This document shows, piece by piece, positions 26,801 to 41,200 of a stretch of DNA of 64,000 nucleotides. Source of the DNA: Psettodes erumei (lineage: Eukaryota; Chordata; Actinopteri; Pleuronectiformes; Psettodidae); the NCBI GenBank assembly GCA_016785225.1, contig JAFBJZ010000377.1, positions 2,170,001-2,234,000 of the forward strand, in the 5' to 3' direction. A program made the position numbers and the translations under genes. Under the pieces are notes generated by a model that saw nothing but the letters and a program-made list of their open reading frames with translations, did not search any database and was not told the DNA's origin. Each line of letters starts with the position of its first letter. Position 1 is the first letter of the stretch.

Positions 26801-29800
26801 CATGCATTTGAAGATGCTTCACTGTTCTGCCAGGTTGTGTCAAGTGATACTTGTGAACTGTGAACTGAAATGCCACATTCAAAATCTACGTAAACATTAA
26901 ACTCCAGATAAACTGATGACAGCATCAACATGGCATCTGCAAGCCATTTCTGAGGCACAGCAGTGTCATGTTTGTCGACAAACAAACCGCTGACAGCCAC
27001 TTCAAGGTTTGGATACCTACAACCAGTTCTGAGCTGGCAGCCACTCCAAATTTTTGTTAAAAAAAGAGGTCTTTGTGGAGAGTTTCAAGGTGAACCATCA
27101 CTTTTCAATGCTTCATAAACTGATTTCTCACTAAAACCCTCACTTGCACATGTTTACATACTATTGTAAAACTGGTTATATTTAGACTTGACAGAAATTA
27201 CACCAATTACTATACATTAGACTGCAATGTACCACATTCTGCTACATCTAGATCAAAAAAGAAAATAAAAAATGCATATACTCACTTTTTATGACATACA
27301 CTGAGGTTTATTTTCATTCCCTGATGACCTCCATGAGAGTCAAAGTGGAATCCAGATTATTTTAAAATTGCCTTTCGGCATTCTGGTTTACAGCACATTC
27401 CAGCATGGTGTCACTTTTTTCACCTAACTCTCTACTGCTTAACCCTGTCTTTTCCTCAAAGAAGTGGAGGGTTTATCACTACCAATCACATGGTCAGATA
27501 TTATATCCTTCTTGGAAACACTGAGTGCTGTATGTCTCGACATGCAGTATCTGCAGAACATTGCCAGATGGATCATGCTACAAAAACACTTCTCTGGTGA
27601 ACTGCAACAGCACTTGTAGCGAAATGCAGAAGGCAGGGCTGACTGCTACTGTTGTATTGTAATGCCTGCAGCTATCCTGTACAAGTACATGTAGTAATTG
27701 TGTAATTACTTTTTGTTGAAATTAAATCTTGTATGTGTCATTCGTAATGAAAGTGAAACCATTCAGTGAGAATTTTAAGAAATAAAAATCACAAAAACAA
27801 TGCATGTTCACTGGTTTGTTGATGATAATTGCACAAAAAGAAGACAAACTTTTAGATGTTAGGCATCTCAATGGTGATAGAGATGAACAGAGAAAGTCCT
27901 AGCCTTAGACTGGAGATAAAGTCACGCTGACGATGAGGAAAATTTGTTTACAGCTCTTGCCTCCTCTCATCCACTCAGTTTTAATATCTTTCCAAACTAA
28001 TTGCTGGCCACAAAAATGAAAGTGTTGCAACCCTAAGTTTATCTGTCTTTAATCAGTGCAATTACAATTGACACTAACACACTTGTGTTATGAGGGCACC
28101 TTTGGGCACTCTTGGCAGACATCAGTTCATCAGTACTCCAAACCTGCATTACTCTCGACTTGGCTGATGCAGCCCTGGCACATACTGTCCTTCACATTTC
28201 CAGCACATGCTGAACTGCAGCCTGTATGACAAAGATTGCCAAACAATGTTGAAGAGACTGTGATCCAGCTTCGCGGCTCAATTTCCCCATATACCAGAGT
28301 CAGACAGTCAGATGGCCTGTTAGCCTGAGGCTATTAGTCTGAGTCCCTTTTGCCTGTCTGATGACTGAAGAGAGTAAATTCTTAGTCTGAATAATTTTGC
28401 AGTTGCATTTTACAGTAAGCTGAGTAGTAAAACTTATTGATATGTTATCACTTTTATTTAGCCTGTTCCTTGATATTTCAGGAGGATAATGAAGCCTATT
28501 CTTTTACTATCATTTGATATGGGCACATAAGGCTCAATGCTGAATACTGGACTTGGCCTTGTTTGTTTTCCTGTAGGCTTAACATTTTAGGTGTCATTTT
28601 AATTTCAGTTTTGTCCTTGATTACCTATAAATTGATCATTCCCAGATACATAAAATCCAGTGTTTGCTTATGTGGGTCATAAAGATTGACATTCTGCACA
28701 CAGAATTAAAGTGCATTAATTGACAGTCTGTCTGCTCCTCTTACATCTGATTTATCTGGATTTGAATCTAGCAGCCACTGTCATGAACACTGAGCCCCTG
28801 ACCCCCTGCCTCCCTGGTGCTTTGTGTTATCGTCTCACTTTTCAACTGTGTTTACAAGGTGGTGCTTCTGCTGCTGCCTCTGCAACTTTCCCAGCACAAT
28901 CTCCCACACAGTTCTTTAACAAATTAGTGATCTGTGAACCATGTTGTGAGATTATTATCAATTGGTCACACATAACAAAAATGGATAAAATGTGACAAGG
29001 AAACTGAGGGAATAATTAAACCTGCTGAGCAACTGCCAGCACAATGCAGGTCCCTTACTATATTTCAGGAAGTTTTGTGCACAGTGTGTTTTCCACAGTT
29101 CCTCATACGGGTTTGGCAGCCTCTACACGCTGCAGGAGTCTAACGTTCAGTGTGTCTAACACAGTAAGGGAAGCATTACAGCGAAAGAGAGAGGAAGGAA
29201 ACTCAAACTGTGGTAAAAAAAAAACCAACCCTTTTTAATATTTTTTTGGTAAACTCAATTTTTTTTCATTGGGAACATGGTTTCTTCGGTGTTTCTTCAG
29301 GAATGGGAACTAGGTGTTTACAGGTTGACCTCTTTAATGTTCATGTAGAAATCATTTCTACAGAATCTTTTCAATCATCCATAGCTTTGAAAATGTGTGT
29401 ATGAGCGTGTGAAACGGTAAAGGTGACAGTGAAAACATTTTCTCTGAAGGTCAGTCTTTGACTCGTCTGTATCTTTGTTGACTTTGGGTGCACAATGTTT
29501 GCTGTGTGTTTCCTGATAAAATCAGTGCATTAGAGTTGTCAGGTTAGAGTTTTATCTTTTCCACTGAGAAAGACAAAACTGATCACAGACAATTATTCAT
29601 TGACATTAATGTAGACATTTGTACTTGTATTTTAAATCTTCATCTGATTCTATTATCCTCTGTGAAAGTGCAATTAGTGCAAAACAAAATGAAGGAAAAT
29701 CATTGGCCATTAAGTTGTGACTGAGAATGACACTAAGATAAAATAAAATTTGAGCCAAAGCCAAACAAACCAGAGGACGGTAGTGACAGGATATATAGGA

Positions 29801-32163
29801 GTAGAAAAATATATTGTATATGAATGTATAAAATTGTATTGAGGGACTGTATATAGATGTTTATGTGTGCTAAATTTAATGGAGCATAATGTGAAAATAC
29901 TTGTACTACATGCCCAATTTAATAGGTGCACCAAGTTGCAACAAATGAGTTTTAATGTTACTTGAGAATTAATGTTTGCTTATTACTTTGTTATTATTAC
30001 CTGTTTAGTACCACTGAGATGAAGGATCTACTCTTTAAATGACAAACTAAAAGACGGCAAAGATTGGCAACAATGGTTAAGTTATTCAAAGACAAATCAA
30101 GAAAAAATACTATTTCATATCTAAGTATGGACATTCAACGTCACATGAAAGATAAAGCAAAGAAACTATAGCTGAAATTTTTTTTTTTTTATTTAAGTCT
30201 GCCCTAGGATTATTTCAGACTGTTGCATTTCCAAACCACTTCATCCATTTCTATGAGCACAAGAATGCAATGTTGCTGATGTGAAAATGTTATAGTAGTG
30301 TAATTTAAGTGTGCGTATAATGGTTCCAGTTATCCTTAATAATATAGTATATGATATAAAATAATACAGTCATTGAAAATGAGATGGCATCTCTGTCATA
30401 TCTTTTAACATTTTCAATTTGTTTCATAACTTTCTAAGTTATATTCTCTTGTTTATTTTGTTGACATTTCCTTCACATATATGTACAGTTTGGATTCTCA
30501 TTTAGGGATTGTGTTCTCTTCACACACACACATATATATATTAACCTCCCTCTTTAGTCCTCTGAATTCTTTATATATTTGATTTGTTTTTAAAGGTTCT
30601 GTAGAGCAAAAATGCCAGACGGTGTGTGCAGTGTGATTATAATTTAGTTTTACTGTGCAATATGTGAAGTTTGTCATCACATGATTTGGGTTCTTCTAAT
30701 TGACAAGTTGTCCTGATGATGCATTTGCCAAATGTTTTGCTCACATTATTGAAGCTTTTAGAGGTTTAGAGCTAAAACTCATGCAGAAATGGGGACAACG
30801 TGCAATCTCGCAGCCACAACTAAACCATCAACAGAAATTCTTTTATCAGCAGTACAATTTAAGGTGGTTCAGAATTGGCAGAGTTTTGGCAAACTTTGTC
30901 AGTTTTGGGGCTTCGAAACCTGCAGCCTCCAGGACAGATAACCAAATATCTCTGGACAATTATAAAATGAGGTGGAGATCATGTTCAACATGCATTCAAT
31001 AGATGATTTAAAGCCCTGAATGCACAGATTGTCAAATAAATAGAAAAGGAAAGACAGCCATTCCTTTTGTTAAGTGCTGCACCTGTGAACTAAGTGGTGT
31101 TCCCTCACACTAATATCTTTTAATGATATGTTGAATGACATTGATGTCCTCACTGGCATGCCAGTGGTGTCAGAACACATCATACCTTTGTTTAATGACA
31201 GGTCACTACAGGTAATCCATCACACTTGGACCAGACAATTATAAAAACAACATGAGTAGATTTACTCCTCCTTGGGATCTATTTTGAAGTGTCTTCGAGC
31301 ATTCCTAACTGACTTCCCTTTCAATACAGGTCTCCATTCTGGCATTGTTAATGCAATGAATCTGATGTTGACAAGCCATCGAGCAGCATGGAATTTTGTT
31401 GAATCACAACCAACACTATGTGGGAGCTTGTCTTTTTATTGCAGTTAAAGTTGCCTTGAAGACAAAAAGCCATCAAAGGTGAGTACACTGGAAAACAATG
31501 GGACGCTTGTGTTTATTAACTTTCTTCTTGTATCTGTACAGTAGGCTATACTCAGGATAGAGTCAGGAGCCAAAATAGGTTTCCTGGATTCACCCAAATT
31601 ACAGAAAACATGTACTCTCAGTCTGGTCATTCTGATAATTTTGATTTTATTTGCCCTGATTTCTTAGTCTCATATTATACTGTAGGTGAGTGTACCTCCA
31701 CCTTGCTATTAACATTTTTCAATGGAACTACTTTCTCCTATGAAACCAGTTCTCAGAAAACTCAAAATACATGAAGACATGGACATGTGAAACATGGGTA
31801 AAACCAAAAGTTTCTGTGCAGCAAGTGACAAGATATGTTTTTCCCTCCCTTCCTTTTATTTAATTTTGGTTTAATCTACGTCTTAAAGTACTGTGAAAAA
31901 ATTTGCCTCTTTTGAAAGCATGAAAAAATGTACAGACAGATTCAACAAAGTGACATGCTAACAATTATCCAGTTCAGAAACTCCCAATGCATTCATTGAT
32001 GTGGATTTCCTCTGCTCAAGTAGTAGTAGTTTTGGCCCATATGAGGAGTCCCACATTCTCTGTCTGTAGTGATAAGCTGTAAAGCAATGCAGTAAAGTAA
32101 AGCTGGATGGAATCACCGTCTAATTTGTTGTTCTTTTGTGTCTTACCACCTTTCTTGCAAGGA
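23821..32163. other. intergenic region without a recognised gene
   Basis: About 8.3 kb of AT-rich sequence between the tnfrsf21 flank and the adhesion GPCR. Open frames are short (100 residues or fewer) and lack recognisable motifs or splice context. A 5' untranslated exon and the promoter of the downstream receptor may lie near its right end, because an acceptor-like TTTCTTGCAAG immediately precedes the start codon at 32164. Confidence 0.5.
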
Positions 32164-32265
32164 ATGGCAATATTGAAGAATGGCTTGACCGTCTGTGCCC
32201 TTCTCATGACACTTGTTATTTTGGAAACAGGGAACTTCATTGAATTTTCATGTCTGGTGTCACCA
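32164..32265 (+). CDS. adgrf5: adgrf5-like exon 1: signal peptide
   Basis: ATG at 32164 opens a frame with a Lys and then a hydrophobic core (LTVCALLMTLVIL), a typical signal peptide. An acceptor-like AG at 32160-32161 sits two bases upstream, which favours this ATG over the in-frame ATG at 32107. The donor chosen is GT at 32266 (phase 0); GT at 32256 is an alternative that is also phase 0. Confidence 0.6.
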
Positions 32266-35200
32266 GTAGGTCTACTGTATTTATACTACTGAACAGGCAA
32301 TATGGGACATGTGCTTTGATATATAACACAAGGCAACAATCTGAACCAGATTTTTTTTTTTCTTGCACTTCAGGGCCACGAGAGACAGGAAGAACACTTT
32401 CTGCCTCACACCAGACAGAGAAGAAGTGGTCAGTCATCTTGGGAAACATACATACATACATACAACATAACATAACTTGCATTCTCTCCAAGTTAGACTC
32501 TTGTACAAGCCTATTACATATAAGAAGGCAGGAGATTAGCTCTGCAGTTTGAATAAATGTAGCTGTCATTGTGTGACTCTTATTGCAGGTTTAAAAAGGC
32601 TAGCAGGGTAGACACAACATGTCAGTAAAAAACTCAAAACAAGAGTATATTAACTTATAATATAAAGTGTAAGTATATAAATGATAATAGAAGAAAATTA
32701 ATTGTGAAATGAACTTTTGACAGACTTCATGAAGCAGTAAAATTTAGCTTGCCATTTGGAGAGAACTGAGGTCAAACTGCATATGTCTACATCCACAGAT
32801 TTAATAAATGCCAAATGCAGATTTACTTTTGAATTTTGCTTTGGCTGAATAAAACTACACAAACCCCACCAAGCCTTAAATATGTGAAAGTCAGTGTGAT
32901 TATTAAAGGACTTACAGCACCACCTGCAGTCATATCTGTATAATCGTCTATCCTACCCTATCGTCTATTCTCTTGAGAGAAGAAAACCCCCAAACACTGT
33001 TTTTTTTTTTTTTTTTTTTTTTAACTTTCCCACTTTGTATCTTTCCTATAGTGCTGCTAACTCCAGTGGAGTATGAAGTGGATGTGGAGCTGAATGTGAC
33101 AGATGTTGAGACAGTGGACTTCCTCAGGATCCTACTGAGCAACGGAAGCTTTTCCCTTACTCTGGGTCCCACTGTGAATGTCACTTATGTTGACATCACC
33201 ACAGGTGAGAATGAATCTTTGGCTGGTCTCATGGGTGCTAATTTTGTTTGGAAGTAAGGTGCAGGATGCAAGTCTATTCAAATGATGTGTTCAGTGCATG
33301 TACAGATGTGACACGTGTTGTGATCTATTTTCCTTCAAGAAATAATTTCTCATAATATAGATGATCTTACAAGAATGCTTCTATCCAGCCATCTCTGTTG
33401 AATTACAATAGGTGTGCACTTAAAAATTAATACTTTTTAGAAAGTAATAAAAATATTTTGGGGCTTTCTGGATTTGCTGAGTGGTGTAGGAACTAAACCG
33501 AAATCATCCTGAATGCCAACTATGAATTCTATTTAAATGCCTTCAAAGCCAAAAGTCTGCACATTGAACCTCATTGACAGTTTCAATGAAAAGCCACCAA
33601 AGCTAAAGTGCAATGCCAATAGAATGCAAGGTGTGCCCCTGTCCAAATACTTGAGAATTGCACTGTTTTTCAACAGAAAATGTCCTGGAGGGATCCACTG
33701 ACAGGCTAGTAGCAAGGCCTGTCCATACATGCTCAAGTTTAAGTTCAACGAGGAACAATACAAAATCCTGCACTGGTAGCACAGGAGACCCTATCCTGAC
33801 CAGTGACTGCAGATTTTATTGTCAGTGCTCAATTAAGTGTACACTATATAATCAAACTGGGTTGCAAAACTGCTGCTTTTACTGCATTTTTTAAAATAAT
33901 TTTTGCAATATTTTTTGTATATGTATGTGTTTTTTGCAGTGTGTTACCCCAATGGCACCAGCTTTCAGTGCAGATGTGAAGATCAGTATGTTTGGTCATA
34001 TAATAACTGTATTTCCTATGGGGCCTGTGATGAGGTCACAAATGACACATGCAGCTGCATCAACGGCATTCCATCAAATGGGCAATACTGTCAACCAAAG
34101 ACAGGTGATCGATACTGTTTTGTGCTTACTTAAGGATTATTAAATACATACTTTATTCTGTATCAAAACACTTTCCATACATATTGCCATAAAATGTTTT
34201 TTTTTCTCATTTCTCTGCTTGCTAGAAGTTGTCCAGCTGTATGAATACATACTTGAAGTGGAAATCAGTGTCAGTGACATAGCAATAATTGAACAATTAA
34301 GGGACGCTTTGGGGAACATCTCTTTTCCTGTTAAACTCAACAACACAATCAACATCACCCAGATTGACATAATATTTACTGGTGAGATCACAATCCTAGT
34401 CCATGTATTATTATTATTATTGATCTTGTTCTTGAACTTTTAAAACACTAGGCTACATGTGAAAATAAAAAAAAACAGGTCCTGTTTTCAGCAAATAGTT
34501 TTAGCTCAGAATATGGAACAAAATAACAGTTTCTAATCATACGCTGTTTTGCAACAGTGCCTCCAATTGTTTATGAATACCAGATTGTCATTGAGGTGAA
34601 CACTACAAATGTGGATCAGTTGAGAAACACCCTGACAAATACAACCTTCCCAAGCCAAATTGGCACACAAATAAACATCTCAGACATTGATATAACTACA
34701 GGTAAGAGTACATGTTTTAGCCTTCAGATGATAAATTTGAGTATGATATGTTGTTTTGAATTTTTGAGAAAAAAATGTAATTTAAGTTTGCAGACAAGAT
34801 GATGCTGGTTTCCAATGTCGCTGTGAGAATGGCCACCTTTGGTCTTGTGACCAATGTGCCACGTATGGAAAATGTGACAAAGATACAAACGAAACATGCA
34901 GCTGCATCAAAGCTATTCCCACGGATGGACAATACTGTCAGCCAATACACCATCAAAGTGAGTACTATGTTCAAACCTGATCCCATTTTTAATGCCAAAA
35001 TTCATGTACTGAATATTATGAAACATGACCTAATGGACACTGTACGTTCTAATGTGGTAATTGATTCTGTGTATTCTTGCCCTTGCTATATTGTACTGTA
35101 TAACATTACATACTGTATTATACAGTGAGTACTCACAGGCACTTTGTTTCCATCTACAGACCTTACAGCATGTCCTCTGATGACAACTTCACCATCAACA

Positions 35201-38200
35201 CCATCAACAGGTAAAGCTGAGTATATGCTATTGGATTTATTTAGATACAAAAACAAACAACAAGAATCATGTTTGCCTGTAATCAATTTGATAATGAGGT
35301 TAAAACATTGGTACCAACCCAAGTTGGAATTTCCCAATTAGCTATTGCTCATATGTTCATAATGGGTTGTGTCTCGATCAACATTTAATACATTTTCTGT
35401 TGTCTAACAACAGAAACAGAAAAAAACATGTAGACAAGGACGATTTTACCTGGAATTTGGCTGTATTAAAATACATATGAGCATAGAGAGCAGGTAAGAA
35501 GCAAACAGATTAGGGTGGCAAGAGGCTGACATAATCCACATCCATAATTCTGCAAATTGACCATACACAGTCCAGCCATAAAATGTATACAGTGTATGTA
35601 TACAGTATCTAATGACCGAGCTGGGTTTCTCTCTCCCTTGTTCTTTTGTTTTGGGCTTCTGCAGCTCCTCCAGTTGTTTATGAGTCTCTCATTTCTATTG
35701 AGTTGAACATCTCAGATGTTACAGTATTAAATCAACTGAGGACCATTCTGAGCAACATCAGTTACCCCATCAGCATCAACAACCACATACAAATCTCTGA
35801 CATCAACGTCTCTACAGGTTCGATTCATGTCTAATGTTGCAGTTGTTTCAAACATTGTTTTTCATCAGGAAATACTCCTTTTATCCATTATTAGTGCTTT
35901 TTGCCACATTTTATTTTTCATAAATGTGCCCAGTTTGCTATCCAAGCAGCGGTGGTTACCAATGCAGATGTGAGGATCAGTATCGTTGGTCATGTGACCA
36001 GTGTTTAACATACGGATCCTGTGACAACATCACTGATAACACATGTGGTTGCATTGATGCTGTTCCTTTTGTTGGACCATACTGCCAACCTCTTAACCAA
36101 TACAGTAAGTAGTTTTATCAACTATGTTGTTTTATAAAAGAATCCAGACATTTTAACAAAGAAACTATTATTGTGGCTATAATCATTTGGAGTATCATAG
36201 CCTTTTCTGAAATGTTATGAGAGGAAGACCAAGAATTGTTTAGGGCTACAGTTGACCTCATTCAACTCTCTTCTTTTCTTTACAGACTTTACAAGCTTGT
36301 CCTGTTACAACACCCTCTCCATCACCAACAAGTGAGACTGAGGGGGCAACAGTAATCAGAAACATAATATAAAAACTACAGTACAGATCAGAAATAATTC
36401 AGGTTGCCATTTTCTGTCTCTGCAGCTTCTCCAGTTGTCTATGACTATCTTATTTCTATTGAGTTGAACACCACAGATGTTACAGTGATAGAGCAACTAA
36501 GAAACCTCAGCTACCCAGTCAACATTGGCAATGACATACAAGTCTCTGACATTAACATCTCTACAGGTAACAACAACACCTTTGTAACTGAATTAACTTG
36601 TACAAATTTTCCCACTTTGATGTATTTTAAAATGTGTTACACACATAATTCATTGTGTGGTTCCAATATTGTCAGAGCTCAAAAGATATAGTAATGGGCC
36701 ACAACAATAAGAAAAACATGTATTTATTTTTGCAAGGTATGAGTTTACATATACAGAAACACATTTTTTTAAAACATATTTTACTATCTCCAGTTTGCTA
36801 TCCAAGCAGCGATGGTTACCAATGCAGATGTGAGGATCAGTATCGTTGGTCATGTGACCAGTGTTTAACATACGGATTCTGTGAGAACATCACTGATAAC
36901 ACATGTGGTTGCATTGATGCTGTTCCTTTTGTTGGACCATACTGCCAACCTCTTAACCAATACAGTAAGTAGTTTTATCAACTATGTTGTTTTATAAAAG
37001 AATCCCAGCATTTTAACAAAGAAACTATTATTGTGGCTATGATCATTTGGTGTATCATAGTCTTTTCTGAAATGTTATGAGAGGAAAACAAAGAATTGTT
37101 TAGGGCTACAGTTGACCTCATTCACCTCACTTGTTTTCTTTACAGACTTTACAGCTTGTCCTGTTACAACACCCTCTCCATCACCAACAAGTGAGACTGA
37201 GGGGCCAACAGTAATCAGAAACATAATATAAAAACTACAGTACAGATCAGAAATGATTCAGGTTGCCATTTTCTGTCTCTGCAGCTTCTCCAATTGTCTA
37301 TGAATATCTTATTTCTATTGAGTTGAACACCACAGATGTTACAGTGATAGAGCAACTAAGAAACCTCAGCTACCCAGTCAACATTGGCAATGACATACAA
37401 GTCTCTGACGTTAACATCTCTACAGGTAACAATAACACCTTTGCAACTGAATTAATTTGTACACATTTTCCCACTTTGATGTATTCTAAAATGTAATACA
37501 CACATTGTGTGGTTCCAATATTGTCAGAGCTCAAAACATATAGTAATGGGCCACAACGATAAGTTAAATAAACAGTATTTATTTTTGCCAGGTATGAATT
37601 TACATATACATATACACATTAATTAAATGTTTTTTTTTCTTTTTACGTATTTTACCATCTCCAGTTTGCTATCCAAGCAGCAGTGGTTACCAATGCAGAT
37701 GTGAGGATCAGTATCGCTGGTCATGTGACCAGTGCTTTATGTACAGATCCTGTGACAACGTCACTGATGACACATGCGGATGCATTGATGCCATTCCTCC
37801 TGTTGGACAATACTGCCAACCTGTTGACCAACACAGTAAGTAGTTTTGCTGTGCATCTTGAAGAGAGTCAGAATGAGATGATTAAGATGTTAAACTATCC
37901 CCATAGCAATTGCCTTAAATTACACCCTTAAAGAAAATAGCTTAATGAAGACATCTTTCCTAAATATCAGGTCAAGCACTTTGAGCTGGTCTAAATTTGG
38001 GATCCTGTACATTTTCTCTGTTGTTTTAAACCTTTTGTAACATCAAACATCTTTTTGGCTTTTCAGTCTTCAGGAGTGTTACAATCTGTGCCTCTGACTA
38101 TTTTCTTATAAGAAATATTTCTGTTGTTGAAAATGCATAATTACACTGTAATGTCCTTTCCTCAAATCTGAGATGAACCCACATATTCAAACCCATACAT

Positions 38201-41200
38201 TATTAGTGCCTATGCTCCTCTCTCTCCTCTTGCTTACAGATTTTACAGCTTGTGCTCTGACAACAGCTCCACCACTACCACCACGTGAGACTTATACTTA
38301 GTGCTGAATTTGTGAAAGCACAAAAAGATGGCACATCGATGATTACAATTCATATACTGTTGTTTTTGTAGTTTGCTTTATCTTTCTTATATTTTACATT
38401 CAATGTTTATATTTCCTATATTTTTCCCTGCAGCTCCTCCACTTGATTATGAATACATACTAAGACCGTGCTGAATCAATAAGCAACATTACATGAATGT
38501 AACATAAATATGTTACTGTACAATATACCAGCACAAACAACAATGGAAAGAAATATTTTAAAACAAGCAAATTCATTGTTCATTCTAGATTCAAATGGCA
38601 CTACTTCTATAAAACACCTTTATATACAGTAAAAAAATTGTGATCAGGTACATGTTTAAGAGCAAGATTACATTTCTGTTAAAGGATTTAACTTTTAAAA
38701 GTCAAAATGTTCTTTCCAGGTTCTACAACATTTGCTACAACAGATGTAAACACGACAACTATTACAACAATAACAACAACTTTGACAAGTAAGTGCTCTA
38801 AGTAAAACCCTTTCTCATTCATATTCTAAATTAGTTTAGTGCACAAAACCTTAGTCTGAAATCTACAGTGAGTAATTTGGGATTGGCAAATAATAGAAAA
38901 CTACACATACACCTTCAGATGTATAATAAACCTGTTACACCATGTGTTTTTAAACACTGCAACACCCACTACAAAACAAGCAACATATCATAATAATGGT
39001 GTGGGTAAAAAGTACACAGTTCACTACATCTGTATGTGTTATGATCAGTAACTCATGACTTGCAGAAAAGTATATTTAAAAAAATATATTATACTGAATT
39101 TGGTATCAAATAATTGTGTTCTTCGATGACTGTAACACATAAGTGCATTACTATACTATTATCCCTTATAGTACATACTGGTTTACTATAACCACTATGT
39201 ACTATAAGGGATTGAAGTTGACAGCAATTCCCACTTTGTATGATATCACCTTTGAAAATAGTAGATAAATTCCAGTAAAATGTTCTCTTTACAACACTTG
39301 TTGCACCAAGAGATTTCAATACCACTACAGCGACACCAGCAAACCACAACAATTGGAAGAAATATCTTAAAATTAGGGGATTGATTAATTTTCTGCAACA
39401 AAAATATTTCAGTCTCCATTCAAAACACCAAAAATTGAAATACACAGTAACAGTATTAGGTGATTTTTTAAAAAGTAATCTTTTCAGACACCTCTTGCTA
39501 CAGCACCTCTGAACACTACATCATCCACAGCTACTCCACCACAAACTCTTAAAATAACTGTAAATGTAGCTTTTTTATATTGTTCCCTGTTTTTCCAGAG
39601 TATGTTTTGATTAAATATCCTCATTACTCTAGATTACACACTCAACAGTACCATACCCACAGCCAAACCAACAACTGCAGTTACCAGTAAGTCTATTTAA
39701 TTTTTTTTAATAACTTTTCAGACTTAACACATGTTGCTTCAGCAGATTTGAACATTACAATTAACAATTATAACATTTGCACCAAGTGCAAAAGTTTATA
39801 GATCTATTTTTCCAGTTGTTACTGATATTTAAATGTTGTTATTTCTCTGGGTTACAGAAATCAATAAAAATATAGTAAACATAAAACAAGGAATCATGGA
39901 ATCTTAAATCTTAAATTGAATCTACATTTTTTACTTATTTAGCAACTGGGTATACATGTGACCTTTGTTCTACAGCTGAAATGAAACATTGTTCAGAAAG
40001 TTTGTCCCAACACTGTCAAAGCGGTTCCCATTTGCAGGGGTCTTGCATTTGCAGGTTGCTTTGTTTTCACTTTTTGTCCAGCTCATCTAAAAAACAGCTT
40101 CATGTGGTGCTACCATCTTTTAATGTTGTAGGTCATTATCTTATTGTGGGACAAACCCCTGATCAACTAGTCTGTTTTCCTGTGATGATTTCAACCCTTT
40201 GTAAAGTATCTCTTGAAAGGGCTGTAAAAATAAAATATATAATTATGTTTTTATAATTAAAAACAATGGTGATGAGTTACACTTCAGTTAATATTTGATT
40301 TAAAGTATACACTGATTTATAGTAAAATCCATTTGCTTGATGTTTACCTTAACATTTTTCCATTTCATAATGCATAATTGAATTTTTGATTACAGATTCG
40401 AACACCACAACAATTACAACAACACCAACACTTATAACAAGTAAGTTTAAAAATTAATTATTACAAGATACAAATGTAGAGAAAATTATAGTAATTTATC
40501 TTTATTTATTTCACAGTCAGCATAAATGCAATATCATACTAATGGCCTTTATAGACTCAAAACCTACTATGTCGACAGATGTAAACACTACATCTACAAC
40601 TACACTAAGAATTGTTAAAGCGTCCATTAACAAGACAGTTACAATAAAAAGCACTGTTTTTTAAGATTTAACACCTGGTACTACTACAGTTATGAACAGT
40701 ACAACTGCTCTAACATCAATATTTCTGACAAATAAGTGGTAAAAATATTTGTCATACACAGAGAGTATATCACATCTGAGCATGAATCATTTTGTTTTAT
40801 ACTGTCAGCTTTTACGTATGTTGGTAAAATGGTCTTGCAGATTTAAAAGTTATTGGTCTTTTCTTTTTTACAGATTCAACACCTGTTGTTACAACAGATA
40901 TGAACACTACAACAGCTGCAACACCAACAATTGTAACAAGTCAGTGCTTAAAAATCATCATATTTGTAAATTATCCTGATATATTGTATTGTACCTTTCA
41001 GTGTGACGCATAAATTTCTAAATTATTCTTTCCAGATTCAACAACAATTTTTACGACAGATGAGAACATGATAGATACCACAACACTACCAATTTTAACA
41101 AGTAAGTGCTTTAGAATAATTGTTGAAGTATAAACATGTTTAAAAAAGCACACACACACACACACACCAAAAACACATAGTTATTGATTTGATTACTTGA

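Noticed and set aside
30700..31002. 100-codon plus-strand frame
   Set aside because: No recognisable domain, no supporting neighbours and no clear splice sites. It could be a decayed transposon piece, but I cannot show it.
34791..34794. CAG as acceptor for EGF-like module 2
   Set aside because: It puts the exon out of frame with the EGF cysteines. The AAG acceptor at 34784-34786 restores VC at the start and phase 1.
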